NCBI GenBank assembly: GCA_027604505.1
Contig: JADIIX010000006.1
Coordinates: forward strand, 5,746 to 69,745
From: Gonapodya sp. JEL0774
Lineage: Eukaryota > Monoblepharomycota > Monoblepharidomycetes > Monoblepharidales > Gonapodyaceae
Direction of reading: 5' to 3'
DNA: 64,000 nt
This document shows, piece by piece, positions 22,375-33,913 of this stretch (its first letter is position 1; each line of letters starts with the position of its first letter). The notes beneath the pieces are model-generated. The model was not told where the DNA came from, made no database searches, and worked only from the letters and a program-made list of their open reading frames with translations. The position numbers and the translations under genes are program-made.

Positions 22375-23963
22375 ATGTTCCCATCAAAACTTTCTGCACG
22401 CTTTCCTTTGCTCAAGTCTGCCCGCCAGCAGCTCCCACTCCCACTTCTGAACGCCCGCCGCAGCTTTTCGGCGTCAATTACTGCAAACAGAGTACGGTTC
22501 TTCACATTCGTCGGATTACGCTGCAGATGGCAACCGTTTTTTCGTCTATAGGATTGGACTCATCTCATTCAGTTTGTGTCCGATGATGGATCGGTCTACT
22601 TGGGGGAGGTGTGTCAGATGTGAAGAAGATCTCTGATGAGTATTCCATTCTCACCCAACAACTACTGCTCAATGTAATTGCAGCCAGTCTCTCTCACCTC
22701 TGAGGGTGAACTGCCTTCCATGGACAAGTGTGAGGCAAGGGTCATAGATGGATTCTCTGTTGACGAGCAGGGAGTCAAGAAAGGTCAAGTCACGAGTGAG
22801 CTCAAGAAGGTGGTCAAGGCAAGTCTTTTCCCGTTTTCTATTCTTTAGAAGTGTCTCCTTGTGTAATCTCTCCTGGGGAGTGACAGCTTCTGTCCCCTCT
22901 CAATGCGTCTTCCATCCCTCAATTCGAGTGCATTGGACTTAACTATCGACAACACGCGGCGGAGACCAACATGTCTGTCCCAAACTTTCCGATTCTTTTC
23001 ACTAAGCCTAGAACAGCTTTGGGTGGCCCCTTTGACGATGTCATTGTCCCTGAAATCTGTACGAACAACCAAATGTATGGAATAGCTTGGTGCGGAGATT
23101 GACCACTTTCCCCTCTCATATTTTCTACTTCCTCCAGAGATTATGAGGTCGAGCTTGCCGTCGTAATTGGTACTCCAGCAAAGGACGTCCCACCCGAAGA
23201 GGCTCTCAGTCATGTTCTTGGGTTCGTGTTTTCAAGTTTCATCCTTCTTAAAATCCGCCTTGTCACTCTTGTCTCACAATGATTTCTTGCGGCCGCTTCT
23301 AAAATTTCGCCACTAGCTTCACTTCTTCCAACGACGTATCCGCTCGTAAATGGCAAGGTTCAAAACTAGGCGGCGGCCAGTGGTCTTTCTCGAAATCTTT
23401 TGACGGATTTGCACCATTGGGCCCCATGCTTGTGACTCAAGAGGCACTAGGTGACCCCAACTCACTCCGTATAAAGACGCGACTGAACGGTCAAGAGGTT
23501 CAAAACAGCTCCACAGCTGACATGATTTTTGATGTCAAGGTAGGTCGCCATGGATGGAAGCTTAACCGTGATCCCAATAACACCCCGTCTTTCTTCTTCT
23601 ATTAGAATCTCGTGTCATTCCTCTCCCAGGGGACGACCCTTCTTCCAGGAACGGTGATCCTGACAGGCACGCCTCATGGTGTCGGGTTCACGCGAAGTCC
23701 GCCGCTGTTTGTCAAGGATGGAGACCACGTCAGTGTGCGTAACCTTATCTTTTATGTTCGATCGGACTGTGTGGTGCCTTCAACTGTCTCATTTGGTCGA
23801 CATTTTGGACACCCGTGCTGACCCTACCTTTTATCACGGTCCGGCGCGACGTGAACAGTGTTGGATTGAGAAAATTGGTGCTACACACAACAAGTTCGTG
23901 TACCAAAAGACCGGGGATGGGTTTAACTGGGCGATAAAGACGGGTGTTGTTCGCAACAAGTGA
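22375..23963 (+). CDS. fumarylacetoacetate hydrolase family enzyme, probably mitochondrial
   Basis: A member of the FAH superfamily (FAHD1/FAHD2-like acylpyruvate hydrolases or oxaloacetate decarboxylases). About seven exons. The N-terminus ([20 protein letters not shown]) is basic and looks like a mitochondrial presequence. Conserved blocks are [50 protein letters not shown] (with the metal-binding Glu pair), [34 protein letters not shown], and [16 protein letters not shown] near the end. The last exon, joined at the GAACAG acceptor near 23860, gives [14 protein letters not shown]. The typical family has RxxQ or RD.Q where this one has SARKWQGSK. Exact substrate not determinable. The only gap in the model is the join after exon 1. 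Confidence 0.85.
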
Positions 23964-24083
23964 CGGCTGTTGCTAGATCGATTGTAAATTTTTACAGTCG
24001 GTAAAGGTCCCAGTTCTCGCACCAAAGCGTGTTCTTTCTCCGAAAACAATGCAAAGCGACGTGCAAGCAAAAAATGCGCTCTC

Positions 24084-26963
24084 TTAATCCAGAATTGCAG
24101 AAAGTTTCATCGTGCGAAGGCGCGGTCCTTGCGCACTATCAGTCCCATCAATCGCTACGTTCCTGTTGCCTTCTCCACTTACAGACAAGCCTTGTCTCTC
24201 CGCGTCAGCGTTTGAGTTTACCAATTTTCCACCGTCCAATCTCTCATTGAAGGAGGACGAATCAGAGAGACCCTCCGCAATTGCAAGCAATTGTTCCAAA
24301 GCAGAATATTCTCGATGCACTGGGCCCAACTCTGCGGGTACCGCTGTCTGGTCACCACGGTTGATCGGGTTCTCCTCTACCTCACCTGCAGTGATAGTTT
24401 CGGCGTCGCAAACTTTAAGCAAAGACATTGAGATACCAATCTCGGAAGGCGATCCTTTCCTGTCAGAAGAGCTGGTACTGTGCTCATAATCAAGGAGATC
24501 TGAGGTTTTACTGGAGGGATTTGGATTCCAGTTCCTAAAACAGCCTCCCCGTCCTCTGGTCCTGTCGGTCGGCTTAAGCTGCTGGACCTGTCCCCGCAAT
24601 TCGCCCTTCTCAATGTATTCATTCGATGCGTCGGACATGTTCTCGTCCTTTCGGGCCTCTTCACCGTTTGCTAGTCGTGGTCGTGGCTTGCTCGATGAAG
24701 CAGCACGTCGGATCTTCTTGGACGGAGCGCCAGAGATGTTCTTAGTGCTCTTTTTGGTTACTTGCGTCTGTGGAGTTGACGAAGGAGAGCTGATCCCGTT
24801 GTGGACTCCATTCCGTGTTGATTTGCTCAACTTAACAACTTTGGCAAACTGAAGGCCACATGCCTATGGATTAGGGCAAAGGGTGAAAAAGCAGCACAAT
24901 CCGGTATATCATTGAGTCAAAGTGCTTGAAGAGAAAATGTGCGCTCTATGTTACCGACATTGCACAGGGTCCTGTGGGTGTCCGGCCCCCTTCTCCATTC
25001 CGGCGTTTCTGTGACACCACAACTGTTGCACTGGCGAATTCGGCTACTTCCTGTAATAGAAGCTGACGGTACAATGCCTACAGGTGCTACCTGAATCGGT
25101 CGGCTGAGTGAGGTATGACAAGGATTCAAGCTCTCAGCCTTGGAACTCACTACTGAACACTCTGTGGCTTTCTTCCTCTTCCTACCACTTTCTTGATCTC
25201 CACTATCCAGTGCTTGACTTTGCAAAGTTTCTTCAATTGCGATAGCGCTCAATTGATGTGAGTCCGATGAATCTCCCAACCTCGATGAACTCTCCTGACA
25301 CTCGAATGTTGGAACAGTGCGTTTGAGACGGACGAGATCAATATCGTCAACTGTAGTCTTGAAAGGCACGCAGAAACGTAAGCACCGAATCTTAACTACT
25401 TCACTCATGAGCACAGAGATGCCACATCGCAGATCACGTACGTCTTCACCCTTTCTCGCAACTCTCATAGCCTGTAGTATTTGGTACGCTTCAAACACTT
25501 TTGAGCACAGGCGCGGTAGAAGTTGATCCAGATCTGAATTGGACAGGGCGGATGGACCAGTCTTGTCCTCTGAATGGATGGAAGTGTCCCACGGATAACC
25601 GGAATTAATGGGCGGCATGGAATCAGGAATGGAAAAGAGAGGGGTCGCAAGTGGAGTCGGATATGGAGGTGGCGTGGTTAAACCATTGAACAGATCTCGA
25701 TAATTCTGGGTAGCAAACATTGTGAGCTGACGAGCAGTGTGGGAGAGCTGATAAGAGCGTGCAATTGACGGACAAATCGGAAGATGAGGTTTGTTCAAAA
25801 TTGGCTTTAGGCATTACCAGCAAAATCCAAACCTTGATCATGCTATCCATCTTACGATGTATCTCATCGGAAACAGCACTGTGATCAAACTTATCACGCC
25901 TTTCTTCATCTGTAAACTTGTGATCTGCGAACGGAACGCGCGGGTCATTGCCAGCGAAGAGGTGCTTTTGATTCCAATGATTATTCGGTTGAGTTTCCGA
26001 GCCTGGGTCGGCGCCGAGACTGTCGGAATCGGTCTGATGATCAACAAACCGTGTTTGAGGTCTGAAAAGAAAGTTCGGGGTTGAAGTCATCGATGGTCGC
26101 CGTCGAGATAATCCCATAGCCTGATTCACTCCTAAATTTGCAGGTGTCAATGGCCTTCTCGAGGGATGGAAATTTTGTCCTGAATGGGGATCAGTGCCAA
26201 CTGTCCTATTGCCGTCTCTTGTTGCAAGGAGAGTCAGTTGTGGTTCTACCGTTAGATCCTCGGCCAAACAGGGAGAAGACAAAAAGAGCGGAGAGTAAGG
26301 TCCGAGGTCTCTCTGTATTCCTGACATCCCATGTGGTTGGGTGATCGGGGCTGTTCTAATATCCTGAAAGGTGGATGGGTTGCACGTTGAAAGATTCCAG
26401 AGCCCGCCGGGAGAGATGGACGATCCAGAAAAAGACTTCAAATTGCCCCAATAGGGGTCACATAAGCGGGTTGTTTGACTGGATCTGGCCGAGGCGGATG
26501 TGACGATTGGGAGACATATTGACGACGGGCACCGATAGCTGTACGGTGGCGGTGAGAGAACAGGCTCAAGCAGAGTAGATTGCCCGAGGGGGATTTTGGA
26601 GACTTGCAATGTCTTGAGAGCAGTGGTAGACGACTGGTCTGATCCGTGGACCAGCGATCTTGAATCAGGCACTGTGGGCGGCATCTGTGTTTTTTCGAGG
26701 AATGACGTTTGGGGTGGAGATGCAGAACCTGGGCAACTTGATGAAGTGAGAAAAAAAGTGGTCGAAAGGGGATTTTGGAAGCATGTTGGTGAGACCGGAC
26801 TTTGGAGGGATGCTGAGAGGAAGCTCGCTTCAACGACAGCAGCAGCCTGAGTGAGATTGGAGTACTGAGAAGGGGAGTCGTCTGGAACCTGCTGCATTGC
26901 TTTTAGCCTGGTAAAGCATACGAAGTGGGCAGTTGGGCAGGTTGGGCAGTGAGAAGTCGGCAT
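24084..26963 (-). CDS. GATA-type zinc finger transcription factor
   Basis: A nuclear regulator with one GATA finger near the C-terminus: CNSCGVTETPEWRRGP then TLCN, joined across an intron (24955 to about 24865) to ACGLQFAKVVK, giving CX2CX18CX2C, the fungal single-finger type. The N-terminal 370 residues are Ser/Pro/Thr-rich with many SP and TP pairs. A middle exon (LTMFATQNYRDLFNG to the finger) includes an ILQAMRVARKGEDVRD helical part and a KRKK nuclear signal. The C-terminal exon is again disordered and acidic. The start could be 26963 or MQQV at 26897. The GTCGGT donor after LCN is unusual but gives the right frame. Light, nitrogen and iron responses are the known roles of such factors; which applies here cannot be seen. 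Confidence 0.82.
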
Positions 26964-28449
26964 CGGTTTCGAATGACCCGGTTACAAGTGGACATGGACT
27001 CACGTGTAAATCTGCTTCCAAGGACCGAGTTGTAGATGTAGTGGTGTTGTTATGACTTTCCTTACTTTTGGAGATCTTGGCAATCACATGTTCGTCATCC
27101 AGGCGACTTCAGGCGGCAACTCTGTGCGGCCAGGCATTTTTCATGTTTGTTTAGTGTCACTTACACGGAGACTACTACTGTTTTGCTTCTTCGCAAAGAA
27201 TACGTGACTTGGGAGGAGGAAAGTCTGACGGGGCAATAGATTTAAACACGGTCGGATAGGATTGACTATGTAAGTTTATGATGAATGGGAGTATATATAA
27301 TGACCATTGGAAACAAAATCGCTTTCATCGGGGCTCATATCGTTCTATGTAACTAATACAAGCGGAGACGTTGGATTTCCGACGTCCATGACGACTATAC
27401 TCTGCAGACTATAACTATGGTAGCTATAGGCTGGTTCGGCATGAGCAAGCACCCAAGATACAAGAACCCAGTATCAAAAAAGGACCTTCTTAGCACTCGT
27501 ACGGCTCTGCCGCACCAGAATAAATGGTGGCGTCTCAGACTGGAACACCCATACCGAAAAACGAGACACGTAGTAGCATGGGTGTTCAGATACTTGAGAT
27601 GCACTCGAGGTGTTACTAATTTTTGCGAAACGTCGACCGAAGCATCTCGGTTTGCTTCTGAAAACATTTGGGAATGCAAAGGGCCATGTTGTGATTATCG
27701 GCGATCACCACATGATGAAGAGAAAAAAAAATTTGTGAGGGGCCTCACTTGACTCACGATGACGCCTCCCGACACAACAATTGACCACCGCCTAGTTAGC
27801 GGATTGGTGGCCGGAGAGTAGCCGGATAGTGGCCGGATAATGGCCAGATAGCCAAATTGTAGCTTGGACGATTCATACTTTTGTTTCCAGTTTTGTTCAT
27901 GTTAGGGGTTTTGGGATTGGCTGGTGGGGGAGAGAAACCACCAGCCAAAGAACCAGTGACACATCAGTTCTCCTCAACTCAACGAACTTTTGCCGTTGGG
28001 CAGCAAAAGCTTTCTCAAAATACACCACAACGACAGCGTCTCTGGAATCTTAACGGCAGGAACGGGCACGGGAGTCCGGCTGGATCACCAATCAAAGCGG
28101 ACAGATATCCCCAAGCGAACGCCTGAGCAGTGAACCGCCTGGCTACCCGTACACAGCTTCGCGCTACACTTGGTGCTCGTCTGGACATCTTGCCTCACCT
28201 GTCCCATTCTGACAGGCCCACAACCTACATACAGTCCCACAGGCTGGAGCTTACTCGTAGTTCCCTCCCGTATCGCCGTTTGGACGAAGTTTTTGGGACA
28301 AAAGTTCTTCGGTTTGCTGCATCCCTGGACTGCCCGTGGTTTTGACGGACAAAGAACGTGATTTACGTTTGGTTTCCTGGACCCAACATACTTTAAGAGC
28401 ACCGACTGCTCGCTCTGCTTACACAATAGAGCTGCTCCGACATCTCGAT
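26964..28449. other. long intergenic region with tandem repeat
   Basis: Almost 1.5 kb between the divergent GATA and thiol dioxygenase genes, the longest gene-free stretch here. It contains a TATATATA stretch near 27293, an 11-bp tandem repeat (27807-27850), and a few short open frames (for example 27417-27752 on plus, 111 codons) without recognisable similarity. It may hold long 5' leaders or small unrecognised genes. Confidence 0.4.
27807..27850. repeat. four tandem copies of an 11-bp unit
   Basis: Four adjacent imperfect 11-base units with consensus GTGGCCGGATA, with a weaker fifth copy just upstream. They lie about 600 bp before the thiol dioxygenase start codon, outside recognised coding sequence. 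Confidence 0.75.
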
Positions 28450-30778
28450 ATGGACAGGGCGCATGAGTTGGTGGACACTTCCAGTCCAACCAACCAAGTG
28501 GACACGGTTCCGGACGCGGATTCTCACCATCGCCAAAATTCTGACATCAGCACCGGGGAAACAACTGGAAAACCGATTCTGGACGAATCATTGACTCCAG
28601 TACCTACCACAATAACCACCTCCACAGTGAATGTATCGTCTGTCCCGGACACTTCCACCATGCTCCCCCCTTCACAGACGGTGCCCGTTGCTACCACGTT
28701 CGAGCGCCGTCGCTCTTCCTTGTCTCAGCGAGTTCCGCATGGCCATTCTGTGGATATCGACACTGTTTCAAATGCCTCCCCTACCGAAGTCCACTCCCAC
28801 CCCTACTCCCTCATCCACGATATAGCGCTGCACGCGTCACGTTTTTTTGCCGCTGCCGCTGCAGGACCGGACCAGACGCAAGCGGCACAGCTCTCCAGTC
28901 AGCTTGCCAGTCTCGTGTGGCAAGTCACCCCAGCCCATCTCAACGTTCGTCCGCCAACCGATGGAATCGAGTACTACCCCGTTTTTGAGAGCGTAGCGTT
29001 CACCATGTGTGTCTTTGTCATGAAGAGGGGTGCGACGATTCCAGTGCATGACCATCCGGGAATGAATGTATTCAGGTGAGAACACACTTTGGCTTTAACC
29101 CAAACGATTGTAAACGCTTTCGCCAGTGCCTGGAGTCATTGATGCGGAAAGACGTGCTTTGACGGCGATTGCAGAAGACGCTTGGACTCATCGCACCTAA
29201 TGGCTCATGATCAAATGTTGTTCCCTTCCACAATTTGTAGCAAAGTGGTGTCAGGCACCCTCCATGTCCGGTCCTACGATCTTCTCTCACACCCACAACC
29301 TCAACGCGTTTCCAACCCATCTTTCACCTCAGCGGAATCTCAAATATCTCCGATCATGGAAACCGCGACCACGCTTCCCCTCCAACCTGGAGCCCTGCCT
29401 CCCGTTCTCACGGCCCGTCCTGCTAAAATTGTCCTGGACGCCGACATTTCCGCGGCGGATCCCCGGTCCCTGCTCACTATTCACTCGGACTCGGGCAACA
29501 ACCTGCATTCCTTCACAGCCGTGTCCGATGTTGTTGTGGTGCTTGACATCATCGGGCCACCCTACGACGACCGAGGGCGAATATGTAAATACTTCAGGGA
29601 AGTCGGGGATAGGGAGAGAAGGAGCATGGGTCTTCCCCGTGCGGAGAAATGGGGCAATGTGGACGGCACGCCAACGAGTGCTGGGGGAAAGGAGAGGAAG
29701 TCGAAGAGGAAACATCACCATCATCACCATGCACATACACCTCATCACCATGGTTCTGGTACTGCCAATGTAGTGACGGGATCAGTAGGACAGTACTCCG
29801 CGGTGCAGTCCAACATGGATTGGGGTAAGTATTGCGAGATGTGAATCCCCAAACGAATCTTCTTTGTCCAAAATAACTCCCCTTCGCGTATCTGCAGAGG
29901 TTTTTGACTTCTCCTCTGCCTCTCTTGGCCAAGCAGACCCGACTCTTGCACTTGTTGCGTCAGGCGCAGACTCAGACAAATGGGCGCTATACGACAAGTC
30001 CACCGGCTCTGTCGGCGTCTACGATCTGTCCACGGGCTCCCTGCACGGGGTTTATGACGCATCTACGGGGCAGCTCACTTCGCTCGCGGCTGCGCTCGGA
30101 GGCCTGTCCGTCGCGGGGAGAGCCGCGCCAGCAGCCACTTCCGCTGCAGGTGGGGTTTCAACAACCACCACCGCCTCTGACGGTCACGTGATCCGCGATG
30201 AGGGCAAGCGGTTATGGTTGGTGGAGGATCCCCAGGTGGATTACGATTGTACGGAGCGGACTTATTCGGGGGAGATGGTGTATCTCACAGGAGCAGTGAC
30301 AGGGGCACCGGGTATTGCAGCGGGCGTGGTGGTTCATTCGCAACAGTCGGCAGCGCCGGTGCCGATATTGGCAGCATCGGTCCCCGTAGTCCCTGTAGTT
30401 CTGCCTGTCGCATCCTCATCTTCAGAGCCTGTGCAGCCTGGTGTGGCCCAGCCCTCAACTCGCAAGCGGAGAGAAGCGGCCCGAGCAATGGGCCCAGTCG
30501 GCGCATCCATGTACTCGACAGCTCGCAACGCTGCTTCCTCCTCCAGGCAGGCACTTCAACAACAAGCAGTCCAGCAGCGACTCGAAGCGGAGTTGAGAGC
30601 GCTGGGCTATGATGTTGCACCGAGTCATCAGCAGACACAACTTGGTGGTGTCGGTCAGGCTGGGGCGTTCGGTTCAGGTATCAGCGTGGATGGGCTTGCA
30701 AGTTTGATGGGGACGAGCGCGATGGAATTTGACTGGGATACGTTTGATGTGAGCACACGATCACTGCCGGGGATGTGA
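28450..30778 (+). CDS. ADO/PCO-type thiol dioxygenase with large insertions
   Basis: A non-haem iron thiol dioxygenase of the 2-aminoethanethiol dioxygenase/plant cysteine oxidase family. Such enzymes add O2 to thiols and, in animals and plants, to N-terminal cysteines for oxygen-dependent protein turnover. Three phase-checked exons (28450-29075, 29241-29824, 29898-30778) encode 696 residues, against about 250-300 for typical members. Iron ligands are His200 and His202 (TIPVHDHPGMNVF) and His298 (NNLHSFTAV); GPPYDD follows as in the family. The late segment WLVEDPQVDYDCTERTYSGE matches the family's usual end, so residues of about 330-500 are an insertion. It contains KHHHHHH at 366-372 and three YDxSTG repeats at 435, 445 and 456. 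A Gln/Ala-rich C-terminal extension follows the enzyme domain. Confidence 0.85.
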
Positions 30779-30964
30779 AAGTGGGAAGAGGACGAGGACG
30801 ATGTATTATAATTAATCGTCCTGCCGATAAAAGTCTGTGTGAACTGTACGGAAGGCGGTTTCCGCGATTATATGGATGGCAAGTTTCAGTGCACATATTC
30901 CAAAATTTACATAAATTAGATATCACGAAAAAGCCACACCATATCTGTTATTGTTTGTAAGGTG

Positions 30965-32425
30965 TCACGATGTCAATGACCAAGAAGTTCCGTCATCGAT
31001 TCCTGTGCTCGAGTTCAGAGTTGAGGCACTTCCGGATCCTGAAGAACTGTGCGACATCACTGGTACGGGACGTCTCGAGGTCGACGACGGCGTATTCTGA
31101 AGCATTTTATCCCACTCCCCAATCGCCCAGGACATGAGGTCGTCGCCATCTAGAACTGATACCCTATGTGGGGTCAGAATGGTGGCAAAACTCATTGGAG
31201 GAGAAGCAAGCCTCGGCGACGAGCGAGAGGAGGCAGCAGCTGCTGTACCCTGACCAGGTGGCAATGGATAATGCACGGATCGCAGGGAACCCACAGAAGG
31301 ACGGTGACGGAGCTCCGGAAAAGTAGGTGGGCGAACCTCCGAGTAAAGGAGAGGGGATTGCTGTTCCATCACCGTGTCTACCACATCAACAACCGCAACT
31401 GACTCGATGATCCCGCCGTGAGGGAATGATTGTGAGAGCGGTGTATCGGCTCGGGTAGTGGCAGTGGTGAGTGTGGAGAGGCGCCGAGAAACGCTCAGAG
31501 AAGTACGGGAGTCAGGCTCCTTGACGGACCACGTGGAGGGACTACGAGCAGTTGGTATAGTCGTGGAAGTTGGAGATCTTGTCAGGGAAGGGCTGCTATG
31601 AGATTTTGAGAAACCACCAGCAGGCGTAGACAGAATGAGGGCGGACACTCTTTTGGGGGACAGAAATCCATCCTCTGTCTGACCATCGTTGAATGTGCTA
31701 GTGGACATGCGTTTTGAATTGGCATCGTTATTTCTGGCCAACGATATGTTGGACCTCCAACGACGAAGGGCACCAACGTCCTGTGGGGGCCCAAGCGTCC
31801 CGCCACTTAGAGAGCGTCGAGAGTTTTCAGAAGTATGATGGCTAGCAGGAGTTGATGATAGACGAGGACTTTGCGGTGACGTAGGAGAGATTGGGGAACG
31901 CGCTACAGGTGGATTCGCCTCTATTCGGCTGTGGACAAATCAGTCCGTGAATGTGTCAAAGACGCTACAAGTGCAACATTTAGCAGCGTGCAAGTAAGAA
32001 TGACTCACAACAACGATGAGTCGTCTCGAATCAGATCACCGGGCCGCGTGAGGTTCATGATAACTCCTCGAGCCTGCATTGCTCGAGCAATCTCCAGCGC
32101 CGCTTCCCGCTTCAGCCTAGCATTTGGGAGACCGCGTTTGGCAATCCATTCAATTGCTTGGTTGGCTAGGGAGTACGGACGGGCGAAGAACCCCGGCCAG
32201 TTGAATACTCGATTCCCAAACGACACTACCAATCGTGATCGTGCTCACCTGTAAAACTTTTTGGGAAACGGCTGAATCCCCGGAATCGATCCTTTACCTC
32301 AACACCTTGCGGACCACGAAATCTGATGGCACGAGAAGTTGGCGGTGAATTCTGAGGAACAAGGTGCTTGGGACGTACCTATTGATGATTTCAATTAACT
32401 CTGCCTCCGTGAGCGACTTGTCCAT
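30965..32425 (-). CDS. DEP-domain protein
   Basis: A probable signalling or membrane-associated protein with one N-terminal DEP domain. The start is MDKSLTEAELIEIINR at 32425. Joining over the first intron gives FRGPQGVEVKDRFRGFSRFPKSFTG, and over the second AIEWIAKRGLPNARLKREAALEIARAMQARGVIMNL...GDLIRDDSSLL, which follows the DEP pattern (R.....F.G..A..WL......R.EA......L...G.I). The rest, about 330 residues from 31930 down, is Ser/Pro/Arg-rich and disordered with many possible phosphorylation sites. One short helical part, DDLMSWAIGEWDKML, lies near the end. No GTPase-related or kinase domain is attached, so its partner is unknown. Confidence 0.7.
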
Positions 32426-33121
32426 AGCTGAGTTGATTGCAAGGAGCAGCAGAGGCAGGGTGGTTACACTCAATCACCATTTTTGGGCGAACATTGATTG
32501 CTCTGTCCAGCCGTCCTTCCGAGGCAATCCGATTCCCGTGTTTAAAGCGGGCATTAGCAATCTCAACCTCGAAACTATTGTTTTCAGCATCGCCGGACCA
32601 TTACTCTTGCGGGTGCAGCCACGGCTCTTGACCCACCATCACTCAAAAGATGCTTTTCCAACGCTGTGAGACACATGTATGGCATTTTATCTTGCAATTC
32701 CTATCCTCACCTCACGTGGTATGATTGGTGGTCGAGACTCCCAATAAGTTAGAAATTATGTGGAGAACGTTATCACCCGACAACGCCCCCTGTCAGAAAT
32801 GTATTACCTCTCATAACATTTCATCACACAGAAAAAAATTTATTGATCGCCTCTGAATGTAGCGAGCAATCACACAGCGAGATTGAAGGCGTGAGCTCAA
32901 AATTCGGGGGGGCGAACAAAGGAGAGTAAGCGGCCCGAAGGGGATTGAAACTTTGTCTGTCTGTTACGCGAGCACTGGCAAAGGTATAATATTTATGTAG
33001 GGAAGAGAGGGGATGAGAGAGAAAGAGAGAGAGTTGCAGGATGGACTTGCAACCTCGGCTCAAAGGTATTTGCCGTGCTGAACAGTTGCGCACAACGTCT
33101 TGTTCTCCTTTCCGTACAAGG
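32426..33121. other. intergenic
   Basis: Nearly 700 bp between the divergent DEP and mitofissin genes. It includes an AG-rich microsatellite-like stretch (about 33003-33031). No further gene was recognised. Confidence 0.4.
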
Positions 33122-33573
33122 ATGTTCAACACCACCAAAATCATTCCGCTCACAATCGATCTCATCGCTTTCTCGTCACTCGTCTCGGGAATACGGAGAG
33201 CTGGTGGCTACCGTGAGTGGTACTGCGAGACTGACTTCCTCCCATAGAGATGCACAATCTAACCATTCTCCTGCAATATTCTTGAATTGAATGCAAATTT
33301 CCGATGGATGGACTGTGACTATTTGCAATTTGGCTCGTTCGGCTCATTCGTTTCACGTTGCCCATCATTCCAAAATGTTCGCCCTTCACTCCTCGCCCTT
33401 CCATCTTCCGACTATGATAACACTGGAAAGAGATTGCAACGGATAAGATTCCCAATGATAACGTGAAATGGTTCGCTGACAAATACCTTGACATGGGGGA
33501 GTTCGTTGTGGATCAAGGTGTTGGTTTGATGGGACGCTATCCAGATGTATTCCGGAGTGCATCGAGGAAATGA
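33122..33573 (+). CDS. ATG44: DUF1748 family protein, mitofissin Atg44/Mdi1 homologue
   Basis: A 77-residue protein of the fungal DUF1748 family, whose yeast members (Atg44/Mdi1, mitofissin) act in the mitochondrial intermembrane space to divide mitochondria, including during mitophagy. Two phase-checked exons: 33122-33212 (MFNTTKIIPLTIDLIAF, SSLVSGIRRAGGY) and 33431-33573 (QIATDKIPNDNVKWFADKYL, DMGEFVVDQGVGLMGRYPDV). The first part is the amphipathic/hydrophobic helix with GIRR, the second the KYLDMGEF motif; both are hallmarks of the family. The donor is GTGAGT and the acceptor AAAG; the 218-nt intron is longer than most here. The length is close to the 73 residues of known mitofissins. Each exon is too short to stand out alone. 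Family membership is firm; the function is inferred from it. Confidence 0.78.
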
Positions 33574-33913
33574 TAGAAATGAGAATTGGGAGAAGAATTG
33601 CAACAGAACCATTCGGTATATACATAGACGAGCTTGATGGGGTAAAGGTGTGAAAGTGACATTATTCCATAGACATTGTTTGAATCTGCAATGTTTCTCC
33701 GAAATCTCCGAAAGAGCTGGTATAGAGTTAGGTATGAACAAAGAGATGACAGAGTTTTGATTGAGGGATGGGGTTCATGTGGTGATCACGGTCTAAGTCA
33801 CCACCACCACCCTCTTCGGCTCACATGAGCAACCCACCATCTGGGTATAAAGCGAAATCTGCGAGCTTGGACACTCAGGCTCCGGATCCTCATCGCCCTC
33901 CTGGCCATTCGCC
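33574..33913. other. intergenic
   Basis: 340 bases between the mitofissin and POP4 genes on the same strand. No gene or repeat was recognised. The 5' part of POP4 may extend into it if its first exon is incomplete. Confidence 0.4.

Noticed and set aside
27417-27752. A 111-codon plus-strand open frame with a TATATATA stretch about 120 bp upstream
   Set aside because: It has an ATG and promoter-like sequence, but the composition is not gene-like, there is no recognisable family, and the opposite strand is open as well. Kept as a note only.
27899-28126. Small Gly/Pro-rich open frame upstream of the thiol dioxygenase
   Set aside because: Looked briefly like a secreted peptide, but the hydrophobic stretch depends on a TTG start; from the first ATG no signal peptide remains.
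28085-28489. 134-codon cysteine-rich minus-strand frame
   Set aside because: Overlaps the start of the dioxygenase gene, has no splice or family support, and is best read as the shadow of a leader and coding sequence on the other strand.
32249-32256. An apparent 8-nt microexon in the DEP gene
   Set aside because: Using the acceptor just before TTTCGTGG instead gives one continuous exon with a better DEP motif (GVEVKDRFRGFSRFP), and no microexon is needed.
33003-33031. AG-rich simple sequence
   Set aside because: Imperfect and short; ordinary low complexity, with no sign of function.
33412-33741. Hydrophobic 109-codon minus-strand frame
   Set aside because: It is the antisense of the second mitofissin exon and its 3' flank.
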